A program made the position numbers and the translations under genes. Below are positions 16,350 through 24,249 of a stretch of DNA of 60,145 nt, in pieces. Location: the NCBI GenBank assembly GCA_035602605.1, contig DATNLZ010000085.1, positions 1-60,145 on the forward strand. The letters are read 5' to 3'. The stretch is from DASQHY01 sp035602605 (GTDB taxonomy: Bacteria; Acidobacteriota; Terriglobia; Acidiferrales; UBA7541). The notes under the pieces were generated by a model. The model saw only the letters and a list, made by a program, of their open reading frames with translations. It searched no databases and had not been told where the DNA came from. Each line of letters begins with the position of its first letter. Position 1 is the stretch's first letter.

Positions 16350-16570
16350 GATTCCATTTTAGAGGCAATGACCCGGTACCACTGAGGATGTGTGTCCCGA
16401 TGATTACCTAGGCGAAGGTTCAGGTCTGTGGAAACTCAGACTGCCGGGTGGGATGGCGAGGGTGCGTGCACCCGGAATGATTGACGTCTGAAGAATCGCA
16501 AAGATAGATGGGAACAGTCGGAAACGAGCAAATTGGTAGGGAGCGATAAGAATGTGACTGCCGCGGCAGA

Positions 16571-18778
16571 TTAGACGCGGTAGACGCGTTCTACATCGAT
16601 TACGCCGACAATTTTCTTGATGTTGGCAACGATGCGCTCGAGTTGCTTGCGATCAGCAATTTCAAGACTGGCCTCGACGCGCGCGTATGTGCTTTCAGGG
16701 CGGCTTTCGAGGGTGCGAATATTCGAACCAGCCTCGCTGATCACTCCGGTAATTTCGGCCAGCACCCCTTGGCGATCTTTCGTGCGGATCAGGAGGCTCA
16801 CCGGAAAGATCGCTCCGGTGGAGCTGGCCCACTCGACATTGATACGGCGTTCCGACTGATAAAGAAGATTCTGGACGTTTGGACAAGCACTGGTATGTAC
16901 GGCGACGCCACGGCCGCGGGTCACGTAGCCAACAATGTCGTCTCCGGGGATGGCGTTGCAGCACTTGGCGCGATAAACCATTAAATCTCCGTGGCCGCGA
17001 ACCAGGATGGTCTCGTCGCCCATGCCAAACATGCGCTTGACGGTAGTAACAAGTTTTGGGTCTCGTTGCACAGGCGCATCGACAATCGGCTCGCCGAGTG
17101 CATTGCTGATTACCTGGCGCGGTGAAAACTTTCCGAAGCCAAGAGCGGCGTACAAGTCGTCGAGCTTCCCGCAGCCGTATTCAGAAGCCACGCGCTGAAG
17201 ATCGGCTTCGGGGATTTTCTTCAGGCTTCGCCCGACCTGCCGCGCCTCACGCTCAAGCAGACGGCGACCTACTTCGGCGGCCTGCCGCTGTTCGTGGAGA
17301 TTGATCCAGTGCCGGATTTTAGTGCGCGCACGCGAGGTCTTAACAAAGCTCAGCCAGTCGCGGCTGGGGTTATGCGTCTTCTGCGTCAAAATTTCTACGA
17401 CGTCGCCGTTGGCCAGCTGGTGACGCAGTGGCACCATCTGCCCATTGACCTTGGCGCCGACGCACTGATTTCCTACCTCGGTATGAATCGCATATGCGAA
17501 GTCCACCGGGGTCGCACCGCGCGGTAATTCAAAGACTCGTCCCTTGGGCGTGAATGCATAAACTTCAACCGGATAAAGATCGACTTTCAGAGTGGAAAGA
17601 AAATCGCCCGGCTCCTGCATCTCTTGCACCCACTCGATCAACTGGCGCATCCACACGATGCGGCGATCGTCGAGATCCGAGACGCTCTTGCCATCTTTGT
17701 ATTTCCAGTGCGCGGCAACTCCCTGTTCGGCAAGGCGATGCATCTCCTGGGTGCGAATTTGCACCTCGAACGGCTGGCCGGAGTGAATCACGGTGGTGTG
17801 CAGCGACTGATAAAGGTTGGGACGCGCGATGGAAATGTAATCCTTAAAGCGCCCGGGCACCGGACGCCAAATCTGGTGGATCACCCCAAGCGCTGCATAA
17901 CAATTGCGTTCTGCATCGGTGACCACGCGCACGGCCAGGAGGTCATAAATCTGCTCAAGAGGACGTTGCTGACGAATAATTTTGCAGTGAACAGAATAAA
18001 GGCCTTTGATTCGCCCCTCGACTTCGGCCGGAATGCTGTTTTCGACAAGTTTCTTACGAATGGTGTCCTGAACTTCATTCAAAAACTTTTCATGAAATTT
18101 ACTCTGAGAGGCTACCTGCTGCTTCAACTCAAGGTATGCGGAAGGCTCGAGATAACTGAAGGCCAGGTCTTCGAGTTCACCGCGAATCAGACCCATGCCG
18201 AGGCGATGGGCAATGGGGGCGTAGAGATCCATGGTCTCACGGGAAATGCGCTCTTGCTTTTCGGTCGGGAGAAATTGCAGAGTGCGCATGTTGTGAAGAC
18301 GATCGGCGAGCTTGACGAGCACGACGCGCACATCGCTGGCCATGGCCAAAAGCATTTTGCGAACATTTTCGGCCTGCCGGGCCTCTGGGGCGAGCAAGTC
18401 CAGGCGGCTGATCTTGGTCACCCCTTCCACAAGCGCCGCGGTATCTTCACCGAAAAGCACACTGATCTGTTCGCGGGACATGCGTGTGTCTTCCACCACG
18501 TCGTGAAGCAAGGCGGCACAGATGGTGGTGACGTCCAATTTCATGTCCACCAGAATGTGAGCAACGTCGAGAGGGTGGGACATGAAGGGCTCGCCCGACT
18601 GCCGAACTTGGTTCTTGTGCTGCTCGCAGGCGAGCTCAAACGCCTGGCGCACAGCCTCAGGGTCTTCCCCGGGACGATTCTGGCGCAACTTGTCGAGCAG
18701 GGCAGCGAAGCGCGTCTGTAGCGTTCTCTGCGCGCGGTCACGCGAAATCGTGGTTAGTGGCTTGCCCAGCGGCGGCAT
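16571..18778 (-). CDS. spoT: Bifunctional (p)ppGpp synthetase/hydrolase
   Basis: 735 residues with the complete RelA/SpoT order. The HD hydrolase domain has HPLDVAHILVDM and LLHDVVEDT (about 65-95). The synthetase domain contains YDLLAVRVVTD, GRFKDYIS and NLYQSLHTTVI (about 240-335). A TGS domain follows (VYAFTPKGRVFELPRGATP, about 405-465), then a helical region with a CC-type segment and a C-terminal ACT domain. The intact HD motif predicts hydrolysis, and the synthetase motifs look complete, so it should both make and degrade the stringent alarmone. It is last in the long minus-strand run after the ExbD/TPR genes. The gap 16350-16570 downstream shows nothing clear. Confidence 0.93.
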   Translation of the reverse strand: MPPLGKPLTTISRDRAQRTLQTRFAALLDKLRQNRPGEDPEAVRQAFELACEQHKNQVRQSGEPFMSHPLDVAHILVDMKLDVTTICAALLHDVVEDTRMSREQISVLFGEDTAALVEGVTKISRLDLLAPEARQAENVRKMLLAMASDVRVVLVKLADRLHNMRTLQFLPTEKQERISRETMDLYAPIAHRLGMGLIRGELEDLAFSYLEPSAYLELKQQVASQSKFHEKFLNEVQDTIRKKLVENSIPAEVEGRIKGLYSVHCKIIRQQRPLEQIYDLLAVRVVTDAERNCYAALGVIHQIWRPVPGRFKDYISIARPNLYQSLHTTVIHSGQPFEVQIRTQEMHRLAEQGVAAHWKYKDGKSVSDLDDRRIVWMRQLIEWVQEMQEPGDFLSTLKVDLYPVEVYAFTPKGRVFELPRGATPVDFAYAIHTEVGNQCVGAKVNGQMVPLRHQLANGDVVEILTQKTHNPSRDWLSFVKTSRARTKIRHWINLHEQRQAAEVGRRLLEREARQVGRSLKKIPEADLQRVASEYGCGKLDDLYAALGFGKFSPRQVISNALGEPIVDAPVQRDPKLVTTVKRMFGMGDETILVRGHGDLMVYRAKCCNAIPGDDIVGYVTRGRGVAVHTSACPNVQNLLYQSERRINVEWASSTGAIFPVSLLIRTKDRQGVLAEITGVISEAGSNIRTLESRPESTYARVEASLEIADRKQLERIVANIKKIVGVIDVERVYRV

Positions 18779-18820
18779 AGGCTCAGTTTATATTGTAGTG
18801 TGCGGAATAGCCGAGAGCGA

Positions 18821-18888
18821 GCCCTTTTCGCGGATGAGCGGGGGGACCAATCAGGGGTGAGACAATGCCGTGCGGAAACGAAAAGGGC
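18821..18888. repeat. 10-bp inverted repeat between TPR gene and spoT
   Basis: gcccttttcg (18821-18830) and cgaaaagggc (18879-18888) are perfect complements separated by 48 bases, lying 43 bases upstream of the spoT start in its leader. It could be a long-loop attenuator, a terminator of the TPR gene or the ends of a small element. The loop is too long for a standard terminator. Confidence 0.4.
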
Positions 18889-18934
18889 GCATTCAAAGGC
18901 TCACCTAGAATGAATAAAAAGTCTCTTGGACGTC

Positions 18935-19774
18935 TTAGGCTTTTGAAGGGGCGTTCATCTTCTGCTGCTTGATCTCTTTCACCTTATCACTCAGGTCCTC
19001 TGCCTGTTTGATCAAGCTGGCGCGTTCTTCGGCGGACTCAACCATGTCGGCTTTACGACGATACAGCAGGTTGAGGTAGGCCATCGCGTCATCATAATCG
19101 GGACGCAAATTAATGGCTTGCTGAAGAGCTTTGATCCCTTCATCGACGATTGGTCCGTACTTGGTAGCGTATTCTGCACGCACGCTCGGAGGCAGCGGTT
19201 CTTCGTCTTTGATCTGCTTTCGGATGTTGGCTTTGTTGTGCTCGAAACGAAGTTCCGCGTTGGCGCGGTACGCCAGCGTCCAATCGATCACGCCGATCCA
19301 GTAATAAGGTTCAGGATCTTCGGGGCGTATCTGAATATGCCTCTGGTGATAGGTCTTTGACTCTTCAAATAACTTGGGGTTCGGGGGCGCGGCGGCCATC
19401 TGAAAAAGAATAGAGCCGATCCCATCAATGGCGCTCAGATTATTAGGGTCAATCTTCAAGATTTCCTGGAACTCATTGATCGCCTGCTTGCCCTTGTTGA
19501 TGTTTTCCTCAGAAGGTGCCCCAGGAATGTACTGGCTGGCATAGGCAGTAGCGAGATAGACGCGCGCGTTCAAAAGGCTGGGATCAAGGTCTTTGGCTTG
19601 CTTGAAATCCTCGATAGCTTGATCGTACAGCGCGCTCTTGTAAGCCTGTACGCCTTTGTTGAGAAGATCCCTCGCCTTGAGCTTATTGCACCCCCCTGCG
19701 GCCGCTGCGCAGACAAGGATCAACGCCAATGAAATTGACTTACGCGTGCAAGAAGCTGATAGGTGAGGATTCAT
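18935..19774 (-). CDS. TPR lipoprotein
   Basis: 279 residues. A lipoprotein signal (SLALILVCAAAAGGC, Cys at about 29) is followed by tetratricopeptide repeats: LLNKGVQAYKSALYDQAIEDFKQAKDLDPS, a second pair around NEFQEILKIDPNNLSA, and more to about residue 250. It would be anchored in the outer or inner membrane and act as a scaffold. It follows the third exbD by 60 bases, so it may be part of the TonB-ExbBD complex or its assembly. This co-location, rather than any catalytic motif, is the main clue to function. Confidence 0.8.
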   Translation of the reverse strand: MNPHLSASCTRKSISLALILVCAAAAGGCNKLKARDLLNKGVQAYKSALYDQAIEDFKQAKDLDPSLLNARVYLATAYASQYIPGAPSEENINKGKQAINEFQEILKIDPNNLSAIDGIGSILFQMAAAPPNPKLFEESKTYHQRHIQIRPEDPEPYYWIGVIDWTLAYRANAELRFEHNKANIRKQIKDEEPLPPSVRAEYATKYGPIVDEGIKALQQAINLRPDYDDAMAYLNLLYRRKADMVESAEERASLIKQAEDLSDKVKEIKQQKMNAPSKA

Positions 19775-19834
19775 AGACGCTGTTCCATCCTGCCTTTTGG
19801 ATTTGTATTCTGCCCTGCGAGGGCAGGGGAACTT

Positions 19835-20302
19835 CTAGAGGCCGCTGACAGCTCGCGGCGTCAACAAACCAACTTTTTCAACTCCCGCGTCACGCATTAT
19901 GGCAAGGGCCCCGGCCACGTCCTTGAATTCGACGGGGTCATCGGCCCTTACGAAAGCGACCTTCTCCGCTCGATTTCTGAAAATGAAAGACAGGCGCGCT
20001 TCCAAGGCTTCCCAGGTTACCGCTTCCGCGTTGATTTTGACCGTCTTTCCTCTGCCCACCTGAACGACAATTGTGCCGGGAGGCGGGCCACCGATGGAGA
20101 CATTCCTTTCCGATTGCGGAAGGAGCGCTTCCAATCCTTTCGGCGCCAGCGGCGCGATCACCATGAAGATAATGATCAGCACCAGAAGGATATCAATCAA
20201 CGGCACCACGTTTATTTCCGGCTTGGGCCCGCCAACCGACCCGATCGCTCCGATGCCCACGGTGCACCTCGCCACACTGCCTGCTTGCGAGGACCTGCTC
20301 AC
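19835..20302 (-). CDS. exbD: ExbD/TolR family proton-channel subunit (third copy)
   Basis: A 155-residue ExbD/TolR protein: a short cytoplasmic head, one membrane helix with the conserved Asp (INVVPLIDILLVLIIIFMV, about residues 30-48), and a periplasmic C-terminal domain ending with the ...DAGVEKVGLLTPR motif typical of the family. The Asp is the proton-carrying residue in the ExbB channel. The extra N-terminal stretch before the helix (MSRSSQAGSVARCTVG) is unlike the sister copies, so the start may be internal. It lies 21 bases after the second exbD. Confidence 0.88.
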   Translation of the reverse strand: MSRSSQAGSVARCTVGIGAIGSVGGPKPEINVVPLIDILLVLIIIFMVIAPLAPKGLEALLPQSERNVSIGGPPPGTIVVQVGRGKTVKINAEAVTWEALEARLSFIFRNRAEKVAFVRADDPVEFKDVAGALAIMRDAGVEKVGLLTPRAVSGL

Positions 20303-20323
20303 TGCCTGTGAGAGACAATCCGG

Positions 20324-20755
20324 CTACTGTCCTGCTTCCAGCTTGGCGGTAATCAGACCGACGCTGTCAATACCCGAACCACGCATGATGTCGATGGCCC
20401 GCGCCACCTCAGCAAACTGAATAGAGTCATCACCCTTGACGAACGCGATCTTCTCGGCGCGCTCCTTGAAAATTTGTTCTAGCCGCGCCCCCATGGCCTC
20501 CCAGGTGGTGTCCTCGGAATTGATCTTCAGTTTGCCGTTGGCGTTTACCTGAACCACGACGGTCTTATTTTGAATGTCCTGATTTTGCGGCTGGTTCGGC
20601 GGAGCGGGTTGCGGCACAAGCGCTTCCAGGCCTTTGGGCTTGAGCGGGGTGATCACCATGAATATGATGATGAGCACAAGCAAAATGTCGATGAGCGGCA
20701 CAACATTCATGTCGGCCATCGCGCCGCCCTTTGAATCTCCAACTTGCATTCCCAT
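20324..20755 (-). CDS. exbD: ExbD/TolR family proton-channel subunit (second copy)
   Basis: 143 residues. The helix MNVVPLIDILLVLIIIFMV contains the essential Asp, and the periplasmic part carries VVQVNANGKLKINSEDTTWE and ends in GIDSVGLITAKLEAG. It is very similar to the third copy in the helix, suggesting a recent duplication of the helix-bearing half. It works with ExbB to harvest proton motive force for TonB at the inner membrane. The gap of about 120 bases to the first exbD shows no gene. Confidence 0.9.
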   Translation of the reverse strand: MGMQVGDSKGGAMADMNVVPLIDILLVLIIIFMVITPLKPKGLEALVPQPAPPNQPQNQDIQNKTVVVQVNANGKLKINSEDTTWEAMGARLEQIFKERAEKIAFVKGDDSIQFAEVARAIDIMRGSGIDSVGLITAKLEAGQ

Positions 20756-20874
20756 AGTCGTTGCTCCTAAAACTGATCGTTACTGTTCATCCGATGTCCC
20801 AGGCTTTCCGTACGTTCGGTCCCGAGGGTGTGAGCGACTAGGACGTACTCTGGTCCAGGCTCGAGGTCAGCAAA

Positions 20875-21321
20875 CTAATCGCCGGGTGGCGGTGGAGGCG
20901 TCCGGCGGTCGGTAGACTTTTCGGTTAACAGTCCGAGCTTGTCCACTCCAGCGGCGCGGACCTCGTCAACAACCGACACAACCTCACCATACTTGGCTCG
21001 CCCATCACTTTTGACGAAGACGATTTTATCGAGCCGGTTGGCGATGCGATCCTTGACCTGGGTCGTTATATCTTCTTTTCTCACTTCGGTCGTACCAATG
21101 AAGACATGAGCGTCACGGGTGATCGCCACGATAATGGCATCATCCTGATTCGCCGCGTCCATTTCCTTGGGATTTTCCACCCTAGCTAAATCCACGTTCT
21201 TACCCTTTTGCAGCATGGGCGTAACGACCATGAAAATAATCAGCAGCACGAGCATGATGTCGGCCATCGGAATGACGTTCGGTGCCGCCATCACGGAACC
21301 AGCTTTTGGCTTGTAAGCCAT
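20875..21321 (-). CDS. exbD: ExbD/TolR family proton-channel subunit (first copy)
   Basis: 148 residues with the helix PNVIPMADIMLVLLIIFMVV. The channel Asp is in MADIM rather than LIDIL, so this copy is the divergent one. The periplasmic domain has AIIVAITRDAHVFIGTTEV and ends GVDKLGLLTEK plus a Pro-rich tail. It starts three bases after the ExbB stop, so expression is coupled to exbB. Presence of two kinds of ExbD suggests mixed subunits in one motor or two different motors. Confidence 0.92.
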   Translation of the reverse strand: MAYKPKAGSVMAAPNVIPMADIMLVLLIIFMVVTPMLQKGKNVDLARVENPKEMDAANQDDAIIVAITRDAHVFIGTTEVRKEDITTQVKDRIANRLDKIVFVKSDGRAKYGEVVSVVDEVRAAGVDKLGLLTEKSTDRRTPPPPPGD

Positions 21322-21324
21322 GGC

Positions 21325-22044
21325 TTATTTCTTTCCGCTGCGACGAGTGATGAAGTAGTTGACCAATTCCATGGAGGAATTATCCATCTCCACGTCGAAG
21401 GCTTCGACTTTGTTGGTGAAGTAATTGTAGGCCCACACGGCAGGCACGGCCACGAGCAGTCCCAGGGCGGTGGTCACGAGGGCTTCTGAAATACCGCCGG
21501 CTACAGCCGACAGACCGGTGGCTTTCTCGGCCTGAATACCTTTAAACGCGTTGATGATGCCAACCACGGTTCCAAACAATCCAACGAAGGGCGCTGTCGA
21601 GCCGATGGTCGCCAGGCCGGAAAGACCACGCTTCATCTCGGCGTGAACGATCGCCACCGAGCGCTCCAGGCCACGCTTGGCCGCCTCGACAACTTCAGCC
21701 TCGGAGACCTGAGCCGAGGCTGACTGAAACTCCGAAAGACCGGTCGCCACCACCTTGGCGATGTGACTCTTCTTGTTGCGCTCGGCGATGGAAATGGCTT
21801 CGTCGAGCTTGCCCTCGCGCAAGGCTCCGGCTACTTGCTGCACGAAGATCCTGGACTGTTTTCGCGCGGCGCTGTACATCAAAGCACGGTCGATCATGAC
21901 GCCGAGCGACCACGCTGAAAGAATAAACAAAATGAAGACCACGATACGTGCGATCCAGCTCATCGTGCCCCACATGCTGCGGAGGTCCCAGTTGGTGGCG
22001 GCCTGCTGCAGCAACACGCCCATTACATAAAGATTGGCAAACAT
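21325..22044 (-). CDS. exbB: ExbB/TolQ/MotA-type proton-channel protein
   Basis: 239 residues of the MotA/TolQ/ExbB family: a first helix (WIARIVVFILFILSAWSLGVMIDR, about 30-53), a long cytoplasmic loop, and the paired helices LATIGSTAPFVGLFGTVVGIINAF and ALVTTALGLLVAVPAVWAYNYF. The motif GSTAPFVGLFGTVVG is the classic signature. It makes the pentameric stator channel with ExbD that powers TonB. A good Shine-Dalgarno (aaggagcg) precedes the ATG at 22044. It follows tonB by 86 bases. Confidence 0.93.
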   Translation of the reverse strand: MFANLYVMGVLLQQAATNWDLRSMWGTMSWIARIVVFILFILSAWSLGVMIDRALMYSAARKQSRIFVQQVAGALREGKLDEAISIAERNKKSHIAKVVATGLSEFQSASAQVSEAEVVEAAKRGLERSVAIVHAEMKRGLSGLATIGSTAPFVGLFGTVVGIINAFKGIQAEKATGLSAVAGGISEALVTTALGLLVAVPAVWAYNYFTNKVEAFDVEMDNSSMELVNYFITRRSGKK

Positions 22045-22130
22045 TCGCTTCGCTCCTTTTCTTTCATTCGCAAACTTTTCTTTCAGCCAATTTTCGACCA
22101 GAGCCGTTGTTACGGAAAAGCTCGGGCCGT

Positions 22131-22874
22131 TTACTGATTCAAAGAGAAAATCACATCAATCGTTGTATCTACTTCGACCGGCTCACCATTGAGCATTGTC
22201 GGACGATATCGCCACTGACGCACGGCATCGAGCGCGGCCTGGATCAACAACGGGTGACCGCTGATCTGTTGAAGCTCCTGAATGGTGCCGTCTTTAGCGA
22301 TGATGGCATGGAGCTTCACTGTGCCCTGGATCCTCGCTTGGCGAGCGAGCGCCGGATACTGCGGCGTGATCTTAGTGATCAGATTTGCCGCTACCACCTG
22401 GCCGCCTTGCTTAATGCGCCCTTGAACAATCTTTGGCGGCGGAGGGATATTGGACCCTACCGTGCCGCCAATGATTCCACCCATGACGCCGCCAGCTGTC
22501 CCGCCGGGCACCCCGCCTGGGACCCCACCGGTTACGGCTCCTCCGACGTCGGGGGGCATCTCCGCTTCTTTGATGATTTTTATGTCTTTAGGGATCGCTT
22601 TCGGGGCCATCAACTTACCCGCCTGCATCAACCGCGCAACAGGCTTGACCCTCACAATCTGTGCCGGGGCCGGGGGCGGAGGCGGCGGGGGCGGAGGCGG
22701 CGGGGCCACCAATAATGTCGTGAGCATGGTCCTCGGAAGTGCTTCGGTGTAAATCAGCGGGACCAGGACCAGGACCGCCAGTGCCAGGCACTGCAGCACG
22801 ATGGAAAGCACTACGGTCCAGGGCGCATTTGTTTTCTTGGTGGTGGGACTAGATACAACTAAATCGTCAAACAT
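22131..22874 (-). CDS. tonB: TonB energy transducer
   Basis: 247 residues: a single N-terminal membrane helix (VVLSIVLQCLALAVLVLVPLI, about 22-42), a polyproline stretch (residues about 64-74) that spans the periplasm, a Gly/Val-rich region (GGVPGGVPGGTAGGVMGG), and a C-terminal TonB domain with the YP motif (ITPQYPALARQARIQGTVKL) and AVRQWRYRPTMLNGEPV. It carries ExbBD energy to outer-membrane receptors such as the one at 55690. The start is preceded by ggagg located at the very end of secF; only 5 bases separate the two genes, so tonB appears coupled to the Sec genes. Confidence 0.94.
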   Translation of the reverse strand: MFDDLVVSSPTTKKTNAPWTVVLSIVLQCLALAVLVLVPLIYTEALPRTMLTTLLVAPPPPPPPPPPPAPAQIVRVKPVARLMQAGKLMAPKAIPKDIKIIKEAEMPPDVGGAVTGGVPGGVPGGTAGGVMGGIIGGTVGSNIPPPPKIVQGRIKQGGQVVAANLITKITPQYPALARQARIQGTVKLHAIIAKDGTIQELQQISGHPLLIQAALDAVRQWRYRPTMLNGEPVEVDTTIDVIFSLNQ

Positions 22875-22879
22875 GATGA

Positions 22880-24130
22880 CTACCTCCTCCCGGCGGCAGC
22901 GAGGCGCCCTTGCTGGGGCTCGCTGGACCGAGGTTTATTGCCGGCTGCGGTTCCGGTTCCTGCAGTTGCATGCTGTCCCCGCCAATGATTCCAGGCTACG
23001 ACTAGGGGAGCAGCGATGCCGAAACTCGAGTATGTCCCTATTATGATTCCCACGACAAGCGCGAACGAGAATGCACGCAAGACTTGCCCGCCCATGAGAA
23101 ACAAAACCAGAACAGTCAAGAACGTTAATCCGCTGGTAAGAATGGTGCGCGAAAGCGTCTGATTGATCGAACGGTTGACGATTACCGGGAAGGGTTCGCG
23201 GCGCATCAAGCGATTATTTTCACGAATGCGGTCAAAGATGACGATCGTATCGTTCATGGAATAGCCAACCAGCGTGAGCAAAGCCGCAATGACCGTCAGC
23301 GAAATTTCAAAATTAAAAAGTGAAAAAAGGCCCAGGGTAATCAGCACATCATGAAAAACGGCAAGAACCGCAGCAGCACCGTATACCCACTGGAATCGAA
23401 ATGCAATATACACCAGCATACCGGCTAACGCATAGAGGGTCACGTAGATCGCCTGGCGGCGCAACTGCGCTCCAACCCTGGGTCCAACTATCTCCACGTT
23501 TCGCAACGCGAATTGGCCAATTCCGAAGTCACTTTTTAGAGTGGAGAGCACGCCCGACGTCACGCCACTTACCGATTGCAACTGGTCGAGATTGGTCAAC
23601 AGACCATTGTTATCCTTGTCGCGAAACTCTGTCATTCTCCTGGACAGTTGCGTGTACCGGTCACCGGCGCTCGTGCCCAACGCCAAGGGATCATGCTTGG
23701 ACAGGAACTCAGCCAACGCGGCCGGTGAGATATTGTTAAAGTCTTGCTTAGCTTCGCCCGGTCCAAACGAAGAATTCAATGCTTTCAGTATCGCTGCCTT
23801 GCCGGCGTCCAACGCCTCATCGCCCTGCCCTTTTTGCTCAAGCTCAATCACGAACTCATTCAAATTCGGGTTGACAGGGTCGTTGATTTTCTGAATTTGG
23901 CTGTTGTCGCCAAGACCCTGTGAGGCGAGGCTGCGGCGTATGTCTTCGATTTGTACGCTCTGGGCGAAGCGCACGTCGGCGACCGTGCCGGCTTTAAAAT
24001 CGATGCCGTAACGCAGCCCGCCTTTGCTTACAACGGAGATGGCACCGATCAGCAGGAGAATGCCGGAAAGAGCGTAGAAGTACTTTGCTTTCCCCATCCA
24101 ATCGAGGTTGGGCTGTTTAAATAATTCCAT
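22880..24130 (-). CDS. secF: Protein translocase subunit SecF, with enlarged periplasmic loop
   Basis: 416 residues, longer than the usual roughly 300. It begins with a SecF N-helix (YFYALSGILLLIGAISVV), the GLRYGIDFKAGT motif, then a large periplasmic domain. The five C-terminal helices include VEIVGPRVGAQLRRQAIYV, LTVIAALLTLVGYSMNDTIVIFDRIRENNR and LSRTILTSGLTFLTVLVLF. The extra length lies in the periplasmic loop (about 105-210). It contains DKDNNGLLTNLDQL (about 172-185), reminiscent of an EF-hand calcium loop. SecDF uses proton flow to pull exported proteins through SecYEG. It is 119 bases downstream of secD. Confidence 0.94.
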   Translation of the reverse strand: MELFKQPNLDWMGKAKYFYALSGILLLIGAISVVSKGGLRYGIDFKAGTVADVRFAQSVQIEDIRRSLASQGLGDNSQIQKINDPVNPNLNEFVIELEQKGQGDEALDAGKAAILKALNSSFGPGEAKQDFNNISPAALAEFLSKHDPLALGTSAGDRYTQLSRRMTEFRDKDNNGLLTNLDQLQSVSGVTSGVLSTLKSDFGIGQFALRNVEIVGPRVGAQLRRQAIYVTLYALAGMLVYIAFRFQWVYGAAAVLAVFHDVLITLGLFSLFNFEISLTVIAALLTLVGYSMNDTIVIFDRIRENNRLMRREPFPVIVNRSINQTLSRTILTSGLTFLTVLVLFLMGGQVLRAFSFALVVGIIIGTYSSFGIAAPLVVAWNHWRGQHATAGTGTAAGNKPRSSEPQQGRLAAAGRR

Positions 24131-24249
24131 AGTTTTATTCTACTGCCTTTTCGTTAGACTCCAAGCGGCCACCGTTTGTTCCCGGCGGAGAATCTGAGCG
24201 ACTTCGAATGACCGCCAAGCAGTCACCAGGACTGCCCCACGCAACACTG

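Noticed and set aside
17624..18721. Long open frame of about 365 codons on the plus strand.
   Set aside because: It lies opposite spoT, whose domains are unmistakable; the plus frame has no recognisable domain and is a high-GC shadow.
22660..22720. GC-rich repetitive tract.
   Set aside because: It encodes the polyproline segment of TonB, so it is coding low complexity rather than a separate repeat element.
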